Assembly: GCA_963556195.1 (NCBI GenBank)
Contig: OY744523.1
Location: forward strand, 78,020,445 to 78,084,444
Reading direction: 5' to 3'
DNA from: Sepiola atlantica
Lineage: Eukaryota; Mollusca; Cephalopoda; Sepiida; Sepiolidae
Length of the DNA: 64,000 nucleotides
Part shown: piece after piece, positions 46,070 through 56,849 of the stretch
How positions within the stretch are numbered: position 1 is the first letter of the stretch
Layout: the number at the start of each line of letters is the position of its first letter
Notes under the pieces: generated by a model
Seen by the model: the letters and a program-made list of their open reading frames with translations, nothing else
What the model was told of the DNA's origin: nothing
The model's database searches: none
Position numbers and translations under genes: made by a program

Positions 46070-48140
46070 AAAAGTATCCATAATTTTAGGTATTTGTTTT
46101 CAATGTTTTCCTTTTATGTGTCAAATAATAGTTGCAAAACAAAGTAATTGTTTGTGTGCCAACTTGCTTATTTTGACCAATTATATTTATAAAAATGGCT
46201 GTGTTGTGTGAAAGTAATACCGATATTAAGAAACAAGAGGCAACAATGGAAGCCATAAAGTATTTCTTCCATAAAATCAATTCGCTTTCTAGCACATTGA
46301 TGTAATTACAACTTTGAAGGTTAGCATTTACATAATCCCAGTTTTATCATTTGCTGTTAAAAGCATCTAAATCACTTGAAGACCTACACTTGCGATTCAA
46401 GTCAGGTGTCAGTTTATTTCGGTTAACATTTATTTTAAGGGAACCATAAAAATGCCCATCGGCACTATTTCAAACCAACCAATATATTGAATTGTTTTTT
46501 TACAAAGAATAATTTAATTTAATAACAAAAAACATGGCACTTTTCTGTATGTTAACTCGAGGCTAATTTCAAAATAGCTCTATTTGTTTACACTAGTTTA
46601 CAGGCTGGCTGGAGATATGTTTTTTTTTAAATGGCCGTTCTATGCTGCGTCATACATTTTGATCGTTAAGGAATGTTTTTAAAGATTTTTTTATTAAAAC
46701 TTTTTACTCTTACAAAATTGGAAATTTAATTTTAAGTAAATTTATTTTTTCCGATAAAACAAAATCCTTCATGATCAGAATTCATTCACCATTCAGAGTA
46801 CAATGGCTATCTTTTCAATAAGCTAAATCTAAAAATGACCATGATACAGGTATCAGGACAAAAATGAGTCGAATTCAGTGTCAGATAAGAAAAATAATCT
46901 CTTCCTACCATTTCTAATTAGTTATTAAGCACTCCTTGTAATCAGTACTACATGTATGAGTACATCTACTAATGACAAGTTATTAAACGGATAATAAGAA
47001 AAAAAAAATTTTTTTTAAAGTAATGGTCAGCAGTTTTAGTTATATTTATTTAAAATTTAAAAAAGATGATAAATTCCAGTAGTGTAATGGATATGAAAGC
47101 ATGAATATAAAATTGTCTTTTTCCCCTAATATTTTTGCAAATGGATCCTCTTTAATTGTCAATTTGTTGTCAATTTGTCATCAACTTGTTTTCAAAAGTC
47201 TATGGCCATGCCGACTCACTTCATCCACTCGATCTGCCACATCAAAGGATTTGTGCCATATACCCTTTTTTATACGAATTGTAGAATCAAATTGACAATT
47301 ACCGGCATAAACGGCTCCAATACTTCATGTATAAATATTGCTTAAATCAACCATGCCCCATCCCCAGCAAAATCAAAATGATAAGAAAATTGAAAAAAAA
47401 AGAGAGAATTTGAATATCTACAGGAGAGAATTTGAATGCCTACTAGACACCGTCTTCGAGTGTCTAATGTCTCTCTGTAAATGGGTTTGTCAGGGCAATC
47501 TGGCATGAGTATGCTTCACCCTACAAGAAAACCCTGGCCAAATATTCAATATAACATAGTATTCTAAACCCAAATAAGATCCTCTTGGTATAGCTACCCC
47601 ACACTGGCTTATACGAGGAATGGTGCACCTTCTCTAAGTGCTGTTGCCTCTAGTAATAGCACTAAGCTTGATACTCCACCAGACCAAATTAATTCTTGTC
47701 CAGGAATCCGGTAAGACCAAGAGACCATAAGATAGATATACTATAACATAGTAAACTGGTCAATTGGGGAGAGGAAAATCAATATTCTTCACTTCTTTAC
47801 TGCCTCAACGTATGAGAGGTAAAGGAGAACATTCATAGAACACTCGGATGTCTATGTATCTCATATAGAGATCAAATGTTAGCCCCAGAAAGGGCCCCTT
47901 GATTTCTGAGAATTTACACTGAAGTAAAATGAAAAAAAGTGATAGATATACACGCATGAAAGAAAGACATAGATAGCCCCCCAAAATAATTCATACATGT
48001 TTAACGTTTTTGCAGTAGTAAAAGTTTGAAATATCAATATTTCATACTCATTGCCATTTATTGTGTTTCAGATATCAATATATCGATCATATATCACCAT
48101 TTAACGATGCATTAGAATTTTCAGAGATTCAGAGGATCAA
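46070..48140. other. AT-rich sequence, no supported gene
   Basis: A block at 47,440-47,720 is less AT-rich and looks like decayed repeat, but no motif is recognised. It shares 'ccagcaaaa..aaaa.gataagaaaatt' with 37,890-37,920. Confidence 0.4.
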
Positions 48141-48330
48141 TATTATAGGTTAATATGAAGGTGGAATTTATCAGCATCAAATTGCTGCAAACTTCGGAAT
48201 TCACCTTTCCACTGTTAACCGAGTGATTGTCCAATTCATCAGCAAGGGAAAATAGTCAATATTATCTGGCCTTAGTCTCTTATGACCTTCTGAAAGCAGT
48301 CTTCATATTAATGGTAACAAGACTGTCTAT
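48125..48330 (+). pseudogene. Tc1-like transposase N-terminal remnant
   Basis: Broken frames give RINIIG, then [24 protein letters not shown]. These fit the first helix-turn-helix of Tc1-like transposases (R..I......S...IA..F....STV..I), which binds the inverted ends. Frames stop soon after and a (TA)n tract begins at 48,342. It is too short to be functional. Confidence 0.5.
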
Positions 48331-48336
48331 TTACTA

Positions 48337-48341
<5 letters not shown>

Positions 48342-48398
<57 letters not shown>
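48342..48398. repeat. (TA)n tract
   Basis: About 28 TA units. Confidence 0.97.
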
Positions 48399-48400
<2 letters not shown>

Positions 48401-48582
48401 ATACAGAGGACTATTCATATATGAATGAACATTTTTGTTTTTTGTTTCAATAAAATGAAATTTGCGAGAAATAAAAAAAATATCTAACTTAAGTATTGAA
48501 ATACAGCAACTGAAGAAACATCAGGATGTATTTATGTGAAACCTTAACATACAACACACATTATAGGACACGTTGTTTTTTA

Positions 48583-48620
48583 CTAGCTTTATCCACCCGG
48601 CTTTGCCTGAGAGACTTTTT
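48583..48620 (-). mobile_element. Possible Helitron-like 3' terminus (minus strand)
   Basis: The minus strand reads 'caggcaaagccgggtgga' then 'taaagCTAG' and T. A GC hairpin closing 10-12 nt before CTAG|T is the Helitron signature. One stem side is mutated. The element would extend to higher coordinates, but its 5' end was not located. Confidence 0.45.
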
Positions 48621-48629
48621 ACTTTTATT

Positions 48630-49215
48630 TCCGTTTCGCAAAAGAAAAAGAAAAGTGAAATTTAAATAAATGTATAATTCCAGGCAAAGTTTGTTCAACT
48701 TAAAATAATGGAGTTGTGTGTTTTCATTGACAAATTATTGTTTCTTTTTTAATTAGGACTTTTGTGAAATTTAAATTAATTTAATTAAAATAGATTTATA
48801 CTGTTAGATTAATTGAATAAAATTGTTTAAAATTAAAAAAAAAATGCAAACCTCTAAGTTGAACTTTATGGACTTGTTGAGGATAGGACGCCATCAAAAT
48901 ATACATTGTTAATATATACATACATATATATATATATGATTAGTTTAGACTTATTATCTGGTAATGTCAATATTTATTATATAATACTAAATTGGTTGTT
49001 AGTAGAGTTAGCATAAAAATTGCTGATCCAGATTATGAGATATAGAATAAATTCTTAAATCCTGGCCTCCTTAAGCCCTCACTTTTCCACATATTAACAT
49101 AGCATGCTAACCCTAAAAAGTATCTCAACAATCAACAGACCTACTTCTTAGAATTACAGCTCCGAGGAGGTCATACAGACCGAAACCGTGACTTGTTAAT
49201 GCAAGCAAAACAAAC
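48630..49215. other. AT-rich sequence, nothing recognised
   Basis: No supported feature, apart from a short TA-rich block near 48,910. Confidence 0.4.
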
Positions 49216-49219
49216 CATA

Positions 49220-49255
49220 TACACACATATATATATATATACACACACACACACT

Positions 49256-49328
<73 letters not shown>
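49220..49328. repeat. (TA)n(CA)n(TA)n microsatellite
   Basis: Compound dinucleotide tract of over 100 bp, followed by a G-run at 49,336. Confidence 0.96.
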
Positions 49329-49333
<5 letters not shown>

Positions 49334-49564
49334 GCGGGGGGGGTTATGTGTAAGTCTTTATTTTTGTTTTGTCTTTAATAACTTTGGAGGCAAAGTGGTG
49401 AAAGGAGTAAGCACTCTGATTAGAAATGGTAAGCAAAAGTCATCAAGCAGCAGTAATGACCTAATGGGATCTGACTAATGGTCGTAAGATGAGGGAACCG
49501 CAGAAGAGGTTGAGATGACGATAAGAAAATATCAGTCGAGGGGAATGGGTGTGAGGGGGAGAGT

Positions 49565-49570
49565 GTGAGA

Positions 49571-49604
<34 letters not shown>
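49565..49604. repeat. (AG)n microsatellite
   Basis: GA-rich tract within a broader purine-rich stretch. Confidence 0.95.
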
Positions 49605-49606
<2 letters not shown>

Positions 49607-50004
49607 TATGGGAGCAATTTTGTAAGGAACTGCAATACTTGTTTACTTTTAATACAATTCCCAGATTTGTTTCAAAGCTAATGTGATTGCCGGGTCAGCA
49701 CCTCAACCCAACCACAGCCCTTCCCATTTCCTCCCTTCTACTACCATTTATAGCTGAGGAGGAGAAAGAGGGGGGAGGGAGGGAGGAGATGACGATAGCT
49801 TCCTTAGTTTTTTGGTGTGTGTCAGCTGCTTTTTGATATTTTCATTGGCACATACAAACCACGTTTAATCTTTCCCAAGAAGCAACCACTCTCCAAACAC
49901 CAAGGATACCTGAATATACAGATGTTTAGAGAAGAATCGCTATTTGGATAACTTTTCCACAAATCTGACTGTCTGATGGTCTATATATACATACATACTT
50001 ATAC

Positions 50005-50007
<3 letters not shown>

Positions 50008-50057
<50 letters not shown>

Positions 50058-50137
50058 TTATACATTATATATATACATATTTATAGATTATATGTATACA
50101 TATTTATACATTATATATATATAATGTATAAATATGT

Positions 50138-50198
<61 letters not shown>

Positions 50199-50230
50199 CA
50201 AATAACAGGAAACTATTGCTTAATTGTTTC

Positions 50231-50297
<67 letters not shown>
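50008..50297. repeat. Three (TA)n tracts and a (CA)n tract
   Basis: (TA)n at 50,008-50,055, 50,153-50,193 and 50,238-50,297, with 'cacacacacacac' at 50,139-50,152. Copies of 'tatacattatatatat' lie between. Confidence 0.95.
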
Positions 50298-50298
<1 letters not shown>

Positions 50299-50436
50299 CT
50301 AATATAATAACTGTAAAAAATAAATTGACTTACATGAGTGATTTTCCACTGAAAGACTTGGGACTATTTATTATTGGATGTGCACATATAATAGTTTAAT
50401 GTGATATGATGTACTGTGTATACACAATATATTTTT

Positions 50437-50955
50437 AGTATTTACTTCAACAGTGCTCAATATGTGAGTAGAGGTAAGGAGGAGTATGAAAATATATCTA
50501 TGGCAATTAAGTTACACGCGTCCATGTTTTATCCTCGCAGGGAATTATCAGGCTAAGTGCACGGATTTTTGCTATTGGTTGTTTTTATATATGTAAGTAA
50601 AGTTTAGCCTAGCTAACTAACCAATCAGATTCGTTGTTATTTCTCTCGCACAAGTTAATTCTCTCAAATAAAAGACTGGCCGACCTTTACTTGATACCCT
50701 TTTCTTTTCTTTGGGCGTGGTGCATCTCTTTTGTAAGTGTGTCAAATTAACAGGTAACCTTATTTTAACACATGCTTGATTGGAATAATTTCTTTTTTAT
50801 TAATGTTGTTATTTGTTGTTACTTTACATGTTGATTTAGTTGATTTATTTATTTATTATGTATATAGTTATCCTAAAGTGAAGCTTATTCTATGCCTACA
50901 GTTAGTTTTCTATTTCGCTTCTACAGTTTAACAAGTTTTAGAGATCTTAAAATGA
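50437..50955 (+). repeat. Dispersed repeat family C, copy 2
   Basis: Same blocks and order as 27,704-28,232, including 'accaatcagattcgttgtt' and 'ccttattttaacacatg'. Both copies begin beside TA-rich sequence and end near 'ttctatttcgcttctacagtttaa'-type sequence. Confidence 0.75.
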
Positions 50956-51000
50956 ATGAAAGATAAAAAAAACTTACTAAACTGTATATATATTTGCATG

Positions 51001-51003
<3 letters not shown>

Positions 51004-51077
<74 letters not shown>
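51004..51077. repeat. (TA)n tract
   Basis: About 36 TA units. Confidence 0.97.
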
Positions 51078-51080
<3 letters not shown>

Positions 51081-51290
51081 GAAATGGCTATGATGGGCCA
51101 CACAAAGAAATGCGTTATCATCAACCAATCGTTAATCAGTCAAAAGGTTGGACATATAAATGTATCAAGATATATTTTTTATATTCACTATATTTTTATA
51201 TATAGAGAGAGTAGAAGGTGGACCGTGAGTTTACTTTCGGAAGCCTTGTAACTCTCGCTGCCCTTATTTTGTCCTTTAGTCCTTACATTC

Positions 51291-51464
51291 TGTAGTGATA
51301 AGAAGAACTCTTCAATCTCTCTCCCTGCGTTCCGGAAGTGGATAGCTTCCCCTTTCATTCATTTATGGCGCTCTTTTAGCCAACATTACTTCTGTTCAGT
51401 TCTTAGTTGAATAAAGCTTCGACAAGCATTCTTGACTCAGTCTTCTCTCACTCAACTCACAACA
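51291..51464 (+). repeat. 5' LTR (TG...CA)
   Basis: Begins TGTAGTGATAAG and ends CTCACAACA. It contains AATAAA at 51,409-51,415 as a likely poly(A) signal. No clear TATA box was seen. Confidence 0.95.
51398..51415 (+). promoter_or_regulatory. Putative self-primer segment in the LTR
   Basis: AGTTCTTAGTTGAATAAA is the exact 18-nt reverse complement of the segment just inside the 5' LTR (51,466-51,483). It overlaps the poly(A) signal. Confidence 0.7.
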
Positions 51465-51465
51465 A

Positions 51466-51483
51466 TTTATTCAACTAAGAACT
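51466..51483 (+). promoter_or_regulatory. Primer-binding site, self-complementary type
   Basis: It starts two bases inside the 5' LTR, which is the usual place for a PBS. It does not begin TGG as a tRNA 3'-CCA complement would. It pairs with 51,398-51,415 over 18 nt without mismatch. Self-priming is known in the Tf1/sushi group of Ty3/gypsy elements. The same mechanism here is inferred. Confidence 0.7.
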
Positions 51484-51504
51484 TGCTAATATCCTAACGT
51501 AACG

Positions 51505-52870
51505 ATGGAGAAATACCTCAGACCAGAACGACTTGATTTAGATCCCACTAAACCCGGAGCCGCTGACACGTGGGGACATTGGAAAAGTACCTTCGCTATT
51601 TTTCTCGGCACGGTGAATGCATCTCATCTACAAACACCTATAACCGACGAGCAGAAACGAAATCTACTCGTAAATCTTGTTTCTCTGTTTTTAAATACAT
51701 CTCGGATGTAAAGGAGTACGACTCCGCTATGACGGTCCTCGAAGAAGTATTCGTCCAGCCTAAGAACAGCGTTGTCTGCAGACATTTTTTGGCCACCCGC
51801 CGGCAAAAAGTCAACGAAAATGTCGATCAATTCCTGCAATCTCTGAGGAGACTAGCGAAGGACTGTGACTTCCAGGCCATTACGGCAATTCAATCGAGCG
51901 ACGAACACATAAGAGACGCGTTCATCAGCGGGATCTCATCAAATCTCATCCGACAGAGGCTTCTAGAAAATAAGACGCTGAACCTACGCACAGCTTACGA
52001 CCAAGCCCTTACTCTGGAAATAGCCCTAAAGCAATCTGCATCTTACGCTCAACCGGACTCCATAACGACGTCGGTGTCTACTGCCTGGATTGAAGAAACG
52101 AGGGAGGACCAGTCTATGTGCGACGAACAGCCTACAGTGGCCGCTCTCCCTGGACAGAAATGCTTCTTTTGCGGAAACCAGAGACACGACAGATCGAAAT
52201 GTCCTGCTAGAAATTCGATCTGTAAAAATTGCGAAAAGAAAGGACATTTCGCTCGTGCCTGCAAATCGTCTACTGCGGCTGCTATCAACTACGGTGAGTC
52301 TCTTCTTGCTACGTCTGTTTCTTCTTCTGGTTTCTCAGAGAGTCTATCTCGTTCGTCCTTGTGTGGGAAAATCAAAGGTCAGCCTGTGAAAATACTCGTT
52401 GATACAGGGAGCACGGAAAACTTTATTCATCCTGATAAGGTTAAAAGGCTCAGGTTGGCAGTCACGCCAAGTTCGGAAAGAATCTTAATGGCTAGCAGTT
52501 CTCATTCGTCCTCTACTTCTGGACATTGTGTTGTATCCCTCAGCCTGAGTGGTAGAGAGTACAGTAAGGTCAAGCTATCGGTTATGGCTAACCTATGTTG
52601 TGACGTCATTCTCGGTCATAAATTTCTATGCCAACATTCTTCAGTAAAAATACCTTTCGGGGGACCACTCCCGCCTCTCACTGTTTGTAGACTGACCGCG
52701 ATTAAAAATGTCCCTTATTCCTGTCGGTTTATGAATCTAACCTCAGACTATCATCCAATCGCTGTTAAATCCAGGAGACATAGTATACCGGACGCTAAAT
52801 TCATCCAGTCTGAAATCTCCCGGATGCTAAAGGAAGATATTATAGAGCCTTTTCAATCCCCTTGGCAAGC
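51505..52870 (+). pseudogene. Gag and protease region (frameshifted)
   Basis: The start ATG at 51,505 gives MEKYLRPERLDLD. That frame ends at 51,711, and the capsid continues in another frame (51,570-52,883) with YISDVKEYDSAM, VQPKNSVVCRHFLATRRQ and RDAFISGISSNLIRQRLLEN. Two CX2CX4HX4C zinc knuckles follow (about 52,161-52,262; CFFCGNQRHDRSKC and CKNCEKKGHFARAC). Then comes the aspartic protease active site DTGS at 52,401. Gag packages element RNA, and the protease matures the polyprotein. The frame change near 51,685 lies in 'gtttctctgttttta' and breaks Gag. A sequencing error in the T-run is an alternative. Confidence 0.9.
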
Positions 52871-54319
52871 CCAACACTCGTAGTATCTCCCGAAAATCAC
52901 AAAAAGAGACTTGTTGTGGATTACTCCCAGACGATAAACCGGTTCACTCTCTTGGATGCTTATCCTCTTCCTCAGATAGAGGACATGGTGAATGAGACTG
53001 CCAGTTACCAAGTATTTAGCACTCTTGATTTGAGTGCCTATCACCAGGTTGCTATCAAGCCAGAGGAACGAAGATACACTGCATTCGAAGCTGCTGGGTC
53101 TCTGTACCAATTTTGTAGAATCCCGTTTAGAGTGACCAATGGAGTAGCGAGTTTCCAACGAGTGATTGATGACATCATCAAACGAGAAGAGCTCAAAGGA
53201 ACCTATGCCTATATCGACAACGTTACCATTTGTGGACGAGATCAGGCCGAGCATGACATCAATCTGAAAGAATTCATGGATAGTGTGACAAAGTACGGTT
53301 TGACACTGAACCAAAGCAAATGTCATTATTCGCTTTCTTCCGTAGACTTGCTCGGGTATACGATAAGCAAGGGCTCAGTAAAACCCGACCCAGATAGACT
53401 CAAAGGACTGATGGACTTGCCAGTACCCCAAGACCTTCCTTCTCTTCGACGAGCAATGGGGATGTTCTCTCACTATTCTAGGTGGATTTCGAACTTTTCC
53501 GAAAAATTACATCCCCTAACCAGAGTTACCCTTTTTCCTCTCACTGAGGTACAAACGGATGCCTTCAAGTGCCTGAAGAAGGAGATTGCAAAATCATCCC
53601 TGGTAGCCATAGACTCTTCTCTCCCACTTGAGATCGAAACTGATGCCTCGGAACATGCCATCGCTGCTTCTCTAACCCAAAACTGTCGGCCCGTAGCTTT
53701 CTTTTCTAGAACTTTAACTTCAGCCGAGCAAAAGCACTCATTGGTAGAGAAGGAGGCCTATGCTATCGTAGAAGCGATTCGAAAATGGCGACACTTACTG
53801 CTTGGGAAGCACTTTAAGCTGATCACAGATCAAAAATCTGTCTCCTTCATGTTCGACCCTAAAGGTAAGAGCAAGATCAAAAACGAGAAGATCACCAGGT
53901 GGAAACTGGAACTTGCCTGTTTCAGTTATGACATAGCGTATCGCCCAGGAAAACAGAATGCTGCTGCGGACGCCCTATCTCGAATTTGCTCTTCTACCAT
54001 CTCTGTAGACAAGTTACACACCTTGCACAACGATTTATGTCATCCAGGAGTAACCCGAATGCTACACTTTGTCAGGAATAAGAATATGCCATACTCTGTG
54101 GAGGATGTGAAAGCGGTAACCAGAGCGTGCCAGACCTGTTCCGAGATAAAACCTAGATTTATTAAAATATCACCCCAAACACTCATAAAAGCGAGTCAGC
54201 CATTCGAGAGATTGAGCGTCGACTTCAAGGGACCACTACCTTCCAATTCCCGCAACCGCTTCATACTAACGCTTTCCCTTGTGTCGATGTCTCTGCTGAA
54301 ACAGTCAAGAAACATCTGA
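52862..54319 (+). pseudogene. Pol: reverse transcriptase, RNase H and integrase N-terminal part
   Basis: A 485-codon open frame continues from the upstream frame after a single-base shift at about 52,872-52,880. There is no ATG at its edge, so this is a break and not a start. RT motifs include LDAYPLPQIEDM, FSTLDLSAYHQ, CRIPFRVTNG and the catalytic box YIDN at 53,210-53,221 (usually YxDD), then LNQSKCHY and LLGYTISKG. RNase H shows TDASEHAIA, KEAYAIVEA, TDQKSVSFM and AADALSR. Integrase zinc-binding residues are visible (HNDLCHPG, CQTC), as is the first catalytic Asp (SVDFKG). The frame then ends in SLLKQSRNI. Confidence 0.93.
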
Positions 54320-54990
54320 CCAACTTATTTTCTATTTTCGGAAATCCTTCCTTTGTGCACTCCGATCGTGGAGCGGCTTTCATGTCTGATGAACTACGGG
54401 ACTTTCTGTGTTCTCGAAACATTGCTACCAGTCGAACGACCGCGTTTAATCCTCAAGGCAATGGACAAGTAGAGAGATACAATGGTATCATCTGGCAAAC
54501 AGTAGGTCTGGCCCTACGGTCGAGAAATCTCCCTATTGTTAATTGGGAGAAGGTGTTAGATGTAGCCCTCCACTGCATTCGCTCATTGCTTTCCACTTCC
54601 ACTAACTGTACTCCCCATGAACGGCTATTTAATTTTCAAAGGAGATCAGCTACTGGCAATTCCATACCAACTTGGTTAACCCAATCTAAATCTGCGCTCC
54701 TGAAGCGTCATGTACGCGGAAGCAAATATGAGCCCCTAGTCGAAACCGTTGACATACTGGAAGTCAATCCAAACTATGCCCATGTGCGCTTCCATAATGG
54801 GCGAGAGACAACAGTGTCCCTGCGCCATATAGCTCCTTTGGGTGATGGAACAAACTGTTTAGATACAGGACCTGACACTATACCGGATGGCCGACAGGAT
54901 CTAAATATCCCTACCCTGTCTAACTCTCCTCCCCCTCTACTGGGAGACCCCGAAAATTCTGTCCCTACTTCTTCTCTCTCTCCAAGTTAG
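54265..54990 (+). pseudogene. Pol: integrase core C-terminal part and tail
   Basis: A different frame carries the rest of the integrase: HSDRGAAFMSDELRDF with the second catalytic Asp, then NPQGNGQVERYNG with the catalytic Glu. A C-terminal segment (VDILEVNPNYAHVRFHNGRET) and a Pro/Ser-rich tail follow, to a stop at 54,990. The stretch expected between the first Asp region and the second is shortened by roughly a dozen residues. A small out-of-frame deletion near 54,270-54,280 therefore likely inactivates the integrase. Confidence 0.9.
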
Positions 54991-55199
54991 GATAATCCCC
55001 AGAGGACCTCTCCCGGAGATACGGAGATATCGGATCTTCGGCGCTCCTCTAGAATTCGTCGGACTCCCCTGTATTTAGCTGAAAACTATCAGCTTTTAAC
55101 TTTTTTGTTTTCTTTTGTTTTCAGTTTAATCGAAGATACCTGTCTGAGAGTCCTTGGAACCCATCCTCCCCAGACGGATTTAAGGCCTAGAACTTTCCC

Positions 55200-55212
55200 G
55201 AGTGGCGGAGAA
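55200..55212 (+). promoter_or_regulatory. Weak polypurine tract
   Basis: 'gagtggcggagaa' directly precedes the 3' LTR. It is purine-rich with two pyrimidines. Its position fits the plus-strand primer. Confidence 0.5.
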
Positions 55213-55385
55213 TGTAGTGATAATAAGAACTCTTCAATCTCTCCCCCTGCGTTCCGGAAGTGGATAGCTTCCCCTTCATTCATTTATGGCGCTCTTTTAG
55301 CCAACATTACTTCTGTTCAGTTCTTAGTTGAATAAAGCTTCAACAAGCATTCTTGACTCAGTCTTCTCTCACTCAACTCACAACA
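55213..55385 (+). repeat. 3' LTR
   Basis: 173 bp. It differs from the 5' LTR by three substitutions (in 'gataataag', 'ctctcccc' and 'cttcaaca') and one missing T. It also keeps the 18-nt primer segment. Confidence 0.95.
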
Positions 55386-55479
55386 CATTCCATTAGTAAT
55401 GTTTCTGACAAAGGAGGAGAATTGTTGTTTTCTGGGTCATAATCTATCCATAAAAATTATCGTTGGCTAGTTTTTGACC

Positions 55480-55555
55480 TTGAAGTAGTAATATGTTTAG
55501 CTTCTTAAATCAAGTGGCTTCATGCCTAGTCAGGAGCGATTTCCATAAGAAAAAA
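55480..55555 (+). mobile_element. LINE 3' tail fragment
   Basis: 'cttcttaaatcaagtggcttcatgcc' and 'ggagcgatttcc' match 60,296-60,345, the end of a LINE. Only the extreme tail is present, followed by an A-rich run. Confidence 0.6.
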
Positions 55556-55689
55556 GAAAAATATATGCCTCCACCCCTTCGTGGGTTAAGCAGTGTGAGA
55601 AGAGCATTAACGATAATGCAAAGCTCTTCATCAAGACGAATAGAGAACTCTTTTACTGCTGATATTTTTTTTATATAAAACAGTAAGAT

Positions 55690-55830
55690 TTCCATTTCTC
55701 TCTTGTGCCAATAGTGCAGTAGACTCTCAAAAAAACAATCGGTTTTAATCTCAGCCTGAAACAATCGCATGTCTAGTAGCACTCAATGGAGGAACTTTTC
55801 AGTAATGCCCTAAATAGCAGCAGCAACGAG
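55690..55830 (+). mobile_element. Degraded SINE, same family as 32.5-33.0 kb
   Basis: 'cggttttaatctcagcctga' and 'tgtctagtagcac' correspond to the B-box and tail of the 32,805-33,000 copy. Confidence 0.45.
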
Positions 55831-55854
55831 TACAAATAAAATGACTCAGCATAA

Positions 55855-55935
55855 CAAAATATATAGCCAACCTAAATAGCTCAGACTGACGATCTAACGT
55901 TCTCGTTTTCACGTGCGAGTGTCGGCATTCGATTT
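55855..55935 (+). mobile_element. tRNA-like SINE head
   Basis: 'tagctcagactgacg' (A-box-like) and 'ggcattcgattttt' (B-box-like plus T-run) are spaced as in a tRNA. The arms do not fold well, so it is a tRNA-derived remnant and not a tRNA gene. Confidence 0.35.
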
Positions 55936-55939
55936 TTTA

Positions 55940-56575
55940 AAAAGTTTTTTGAAAATTTATTATTTTACTCTTAATACATTCTTTATTCGAATAAAAAAGG
56001 CAATAGCGTAAGATCAATGAATTTTCTTTTCTCTGTAAACAAGCCAGCTATTTTAATAATTTCTTTATTAGTTGGAAAAAAACTGAATTTGTTTGAATTA
56101 ATGACGAAACGATAATTAAATTTAAATTTCTGAATTTCACGTATACAGTGAGACTTAGTGCTTTCATGCTTTGTTTACAAACCCCTTTATTTTTCAATTT
56201 AATGACTGCTTTTTGTTTTACAGAAGAAAACATTTCTTCATAAATCAATTTACTTAAACTTTGAAAGGGGTAAAAAAAAGAAAATTCATACGTACTTAAC
56301 TATACTTATTTCTGGCAATTTTTCGTACGTGCGTTTCCCGTGTACGATGACACTTGCAATAACTAATATTTTTAAGGTTTTATTTTGAAAAGACACGTTG
56401 TGAGCGTGATGGAATATGAGTAAGATTATAGAATTACATTGTTCCATTTTAAATTAACCTTCATAGTTCAAGCGATAAAAAATGTGCATATTGGTACAAA
56501 ATAATTTTTAAATAATTAATTATTTTTAAAAGTTTAAATTAATAGTTTGTTAATTATTGATTGAACAAAATTTTT
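55940..56575. other. AT-rich sequence, nothing recognised
   Basis: No supported feature. Confidence 0.4.
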
Positions 56576-56616
56576 TTAAATGAAAACCGATTTAAAACAT
56601 TTAGATTTAAACATGG

Positions 56617-56618
56617 AC

Positions 56619-56652
<34 letters not shown>
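56617..56652. repeat. (GACA)n microsatellite
   Basis: About nine tetranucleotide units. Confidence 0.97.
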
Positions 56653-56654
<2 letters not shown>

Positions 56655-56849
56655 TATCTATTTCTCTCTTCCCCTTTTACTCTAACCTCTTTTTTCTCCC
56701 TTTTAATTATTAACATCATTCCATTACAAAATCAAAAGAAATCAAAAGAATTTCACAAAGCCAGAATACATTGTGATGTCATAATGATGATGTTCGTCCA
56801 TCGCTTGCAAAGATGACCATGATCATGTAATTCTTCTGTGGGGTCGGAG

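Larger units (their letters stand above)
51291..55385 (+). mobile_element. Full-length Ty3/gypsy LTR retrotransposon
   Basis: The element is bounded by LTRs of 174 and 173 bp and by a 5 bp target duplication, CATTC (51,286-51,290 and 55,386-55,390). Inside, in order, are gag with two zinc knuckles, protease, RT, RNase H and integrase, the order typical of Ty3/gypsy. The LTRs differ at three substitutions and one indel, so insertion was recent. Nevertheless gag-pol is interrupted by at least three frame changes. There is no envelope gene after the integrase. Confidence 0.96.

Noticed and set aside
47440..47720. Less AT-rich block that might be coding
   Set aside because: All frames are interrupted and no motif could be named. 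Decayed repeat is more likely.
54355..54990. A separate third gene starting at 54,355
   Set aside because: It is the remainder of the integrase after a frame change. The apparent start lies inside the conserved HSDRG motif.
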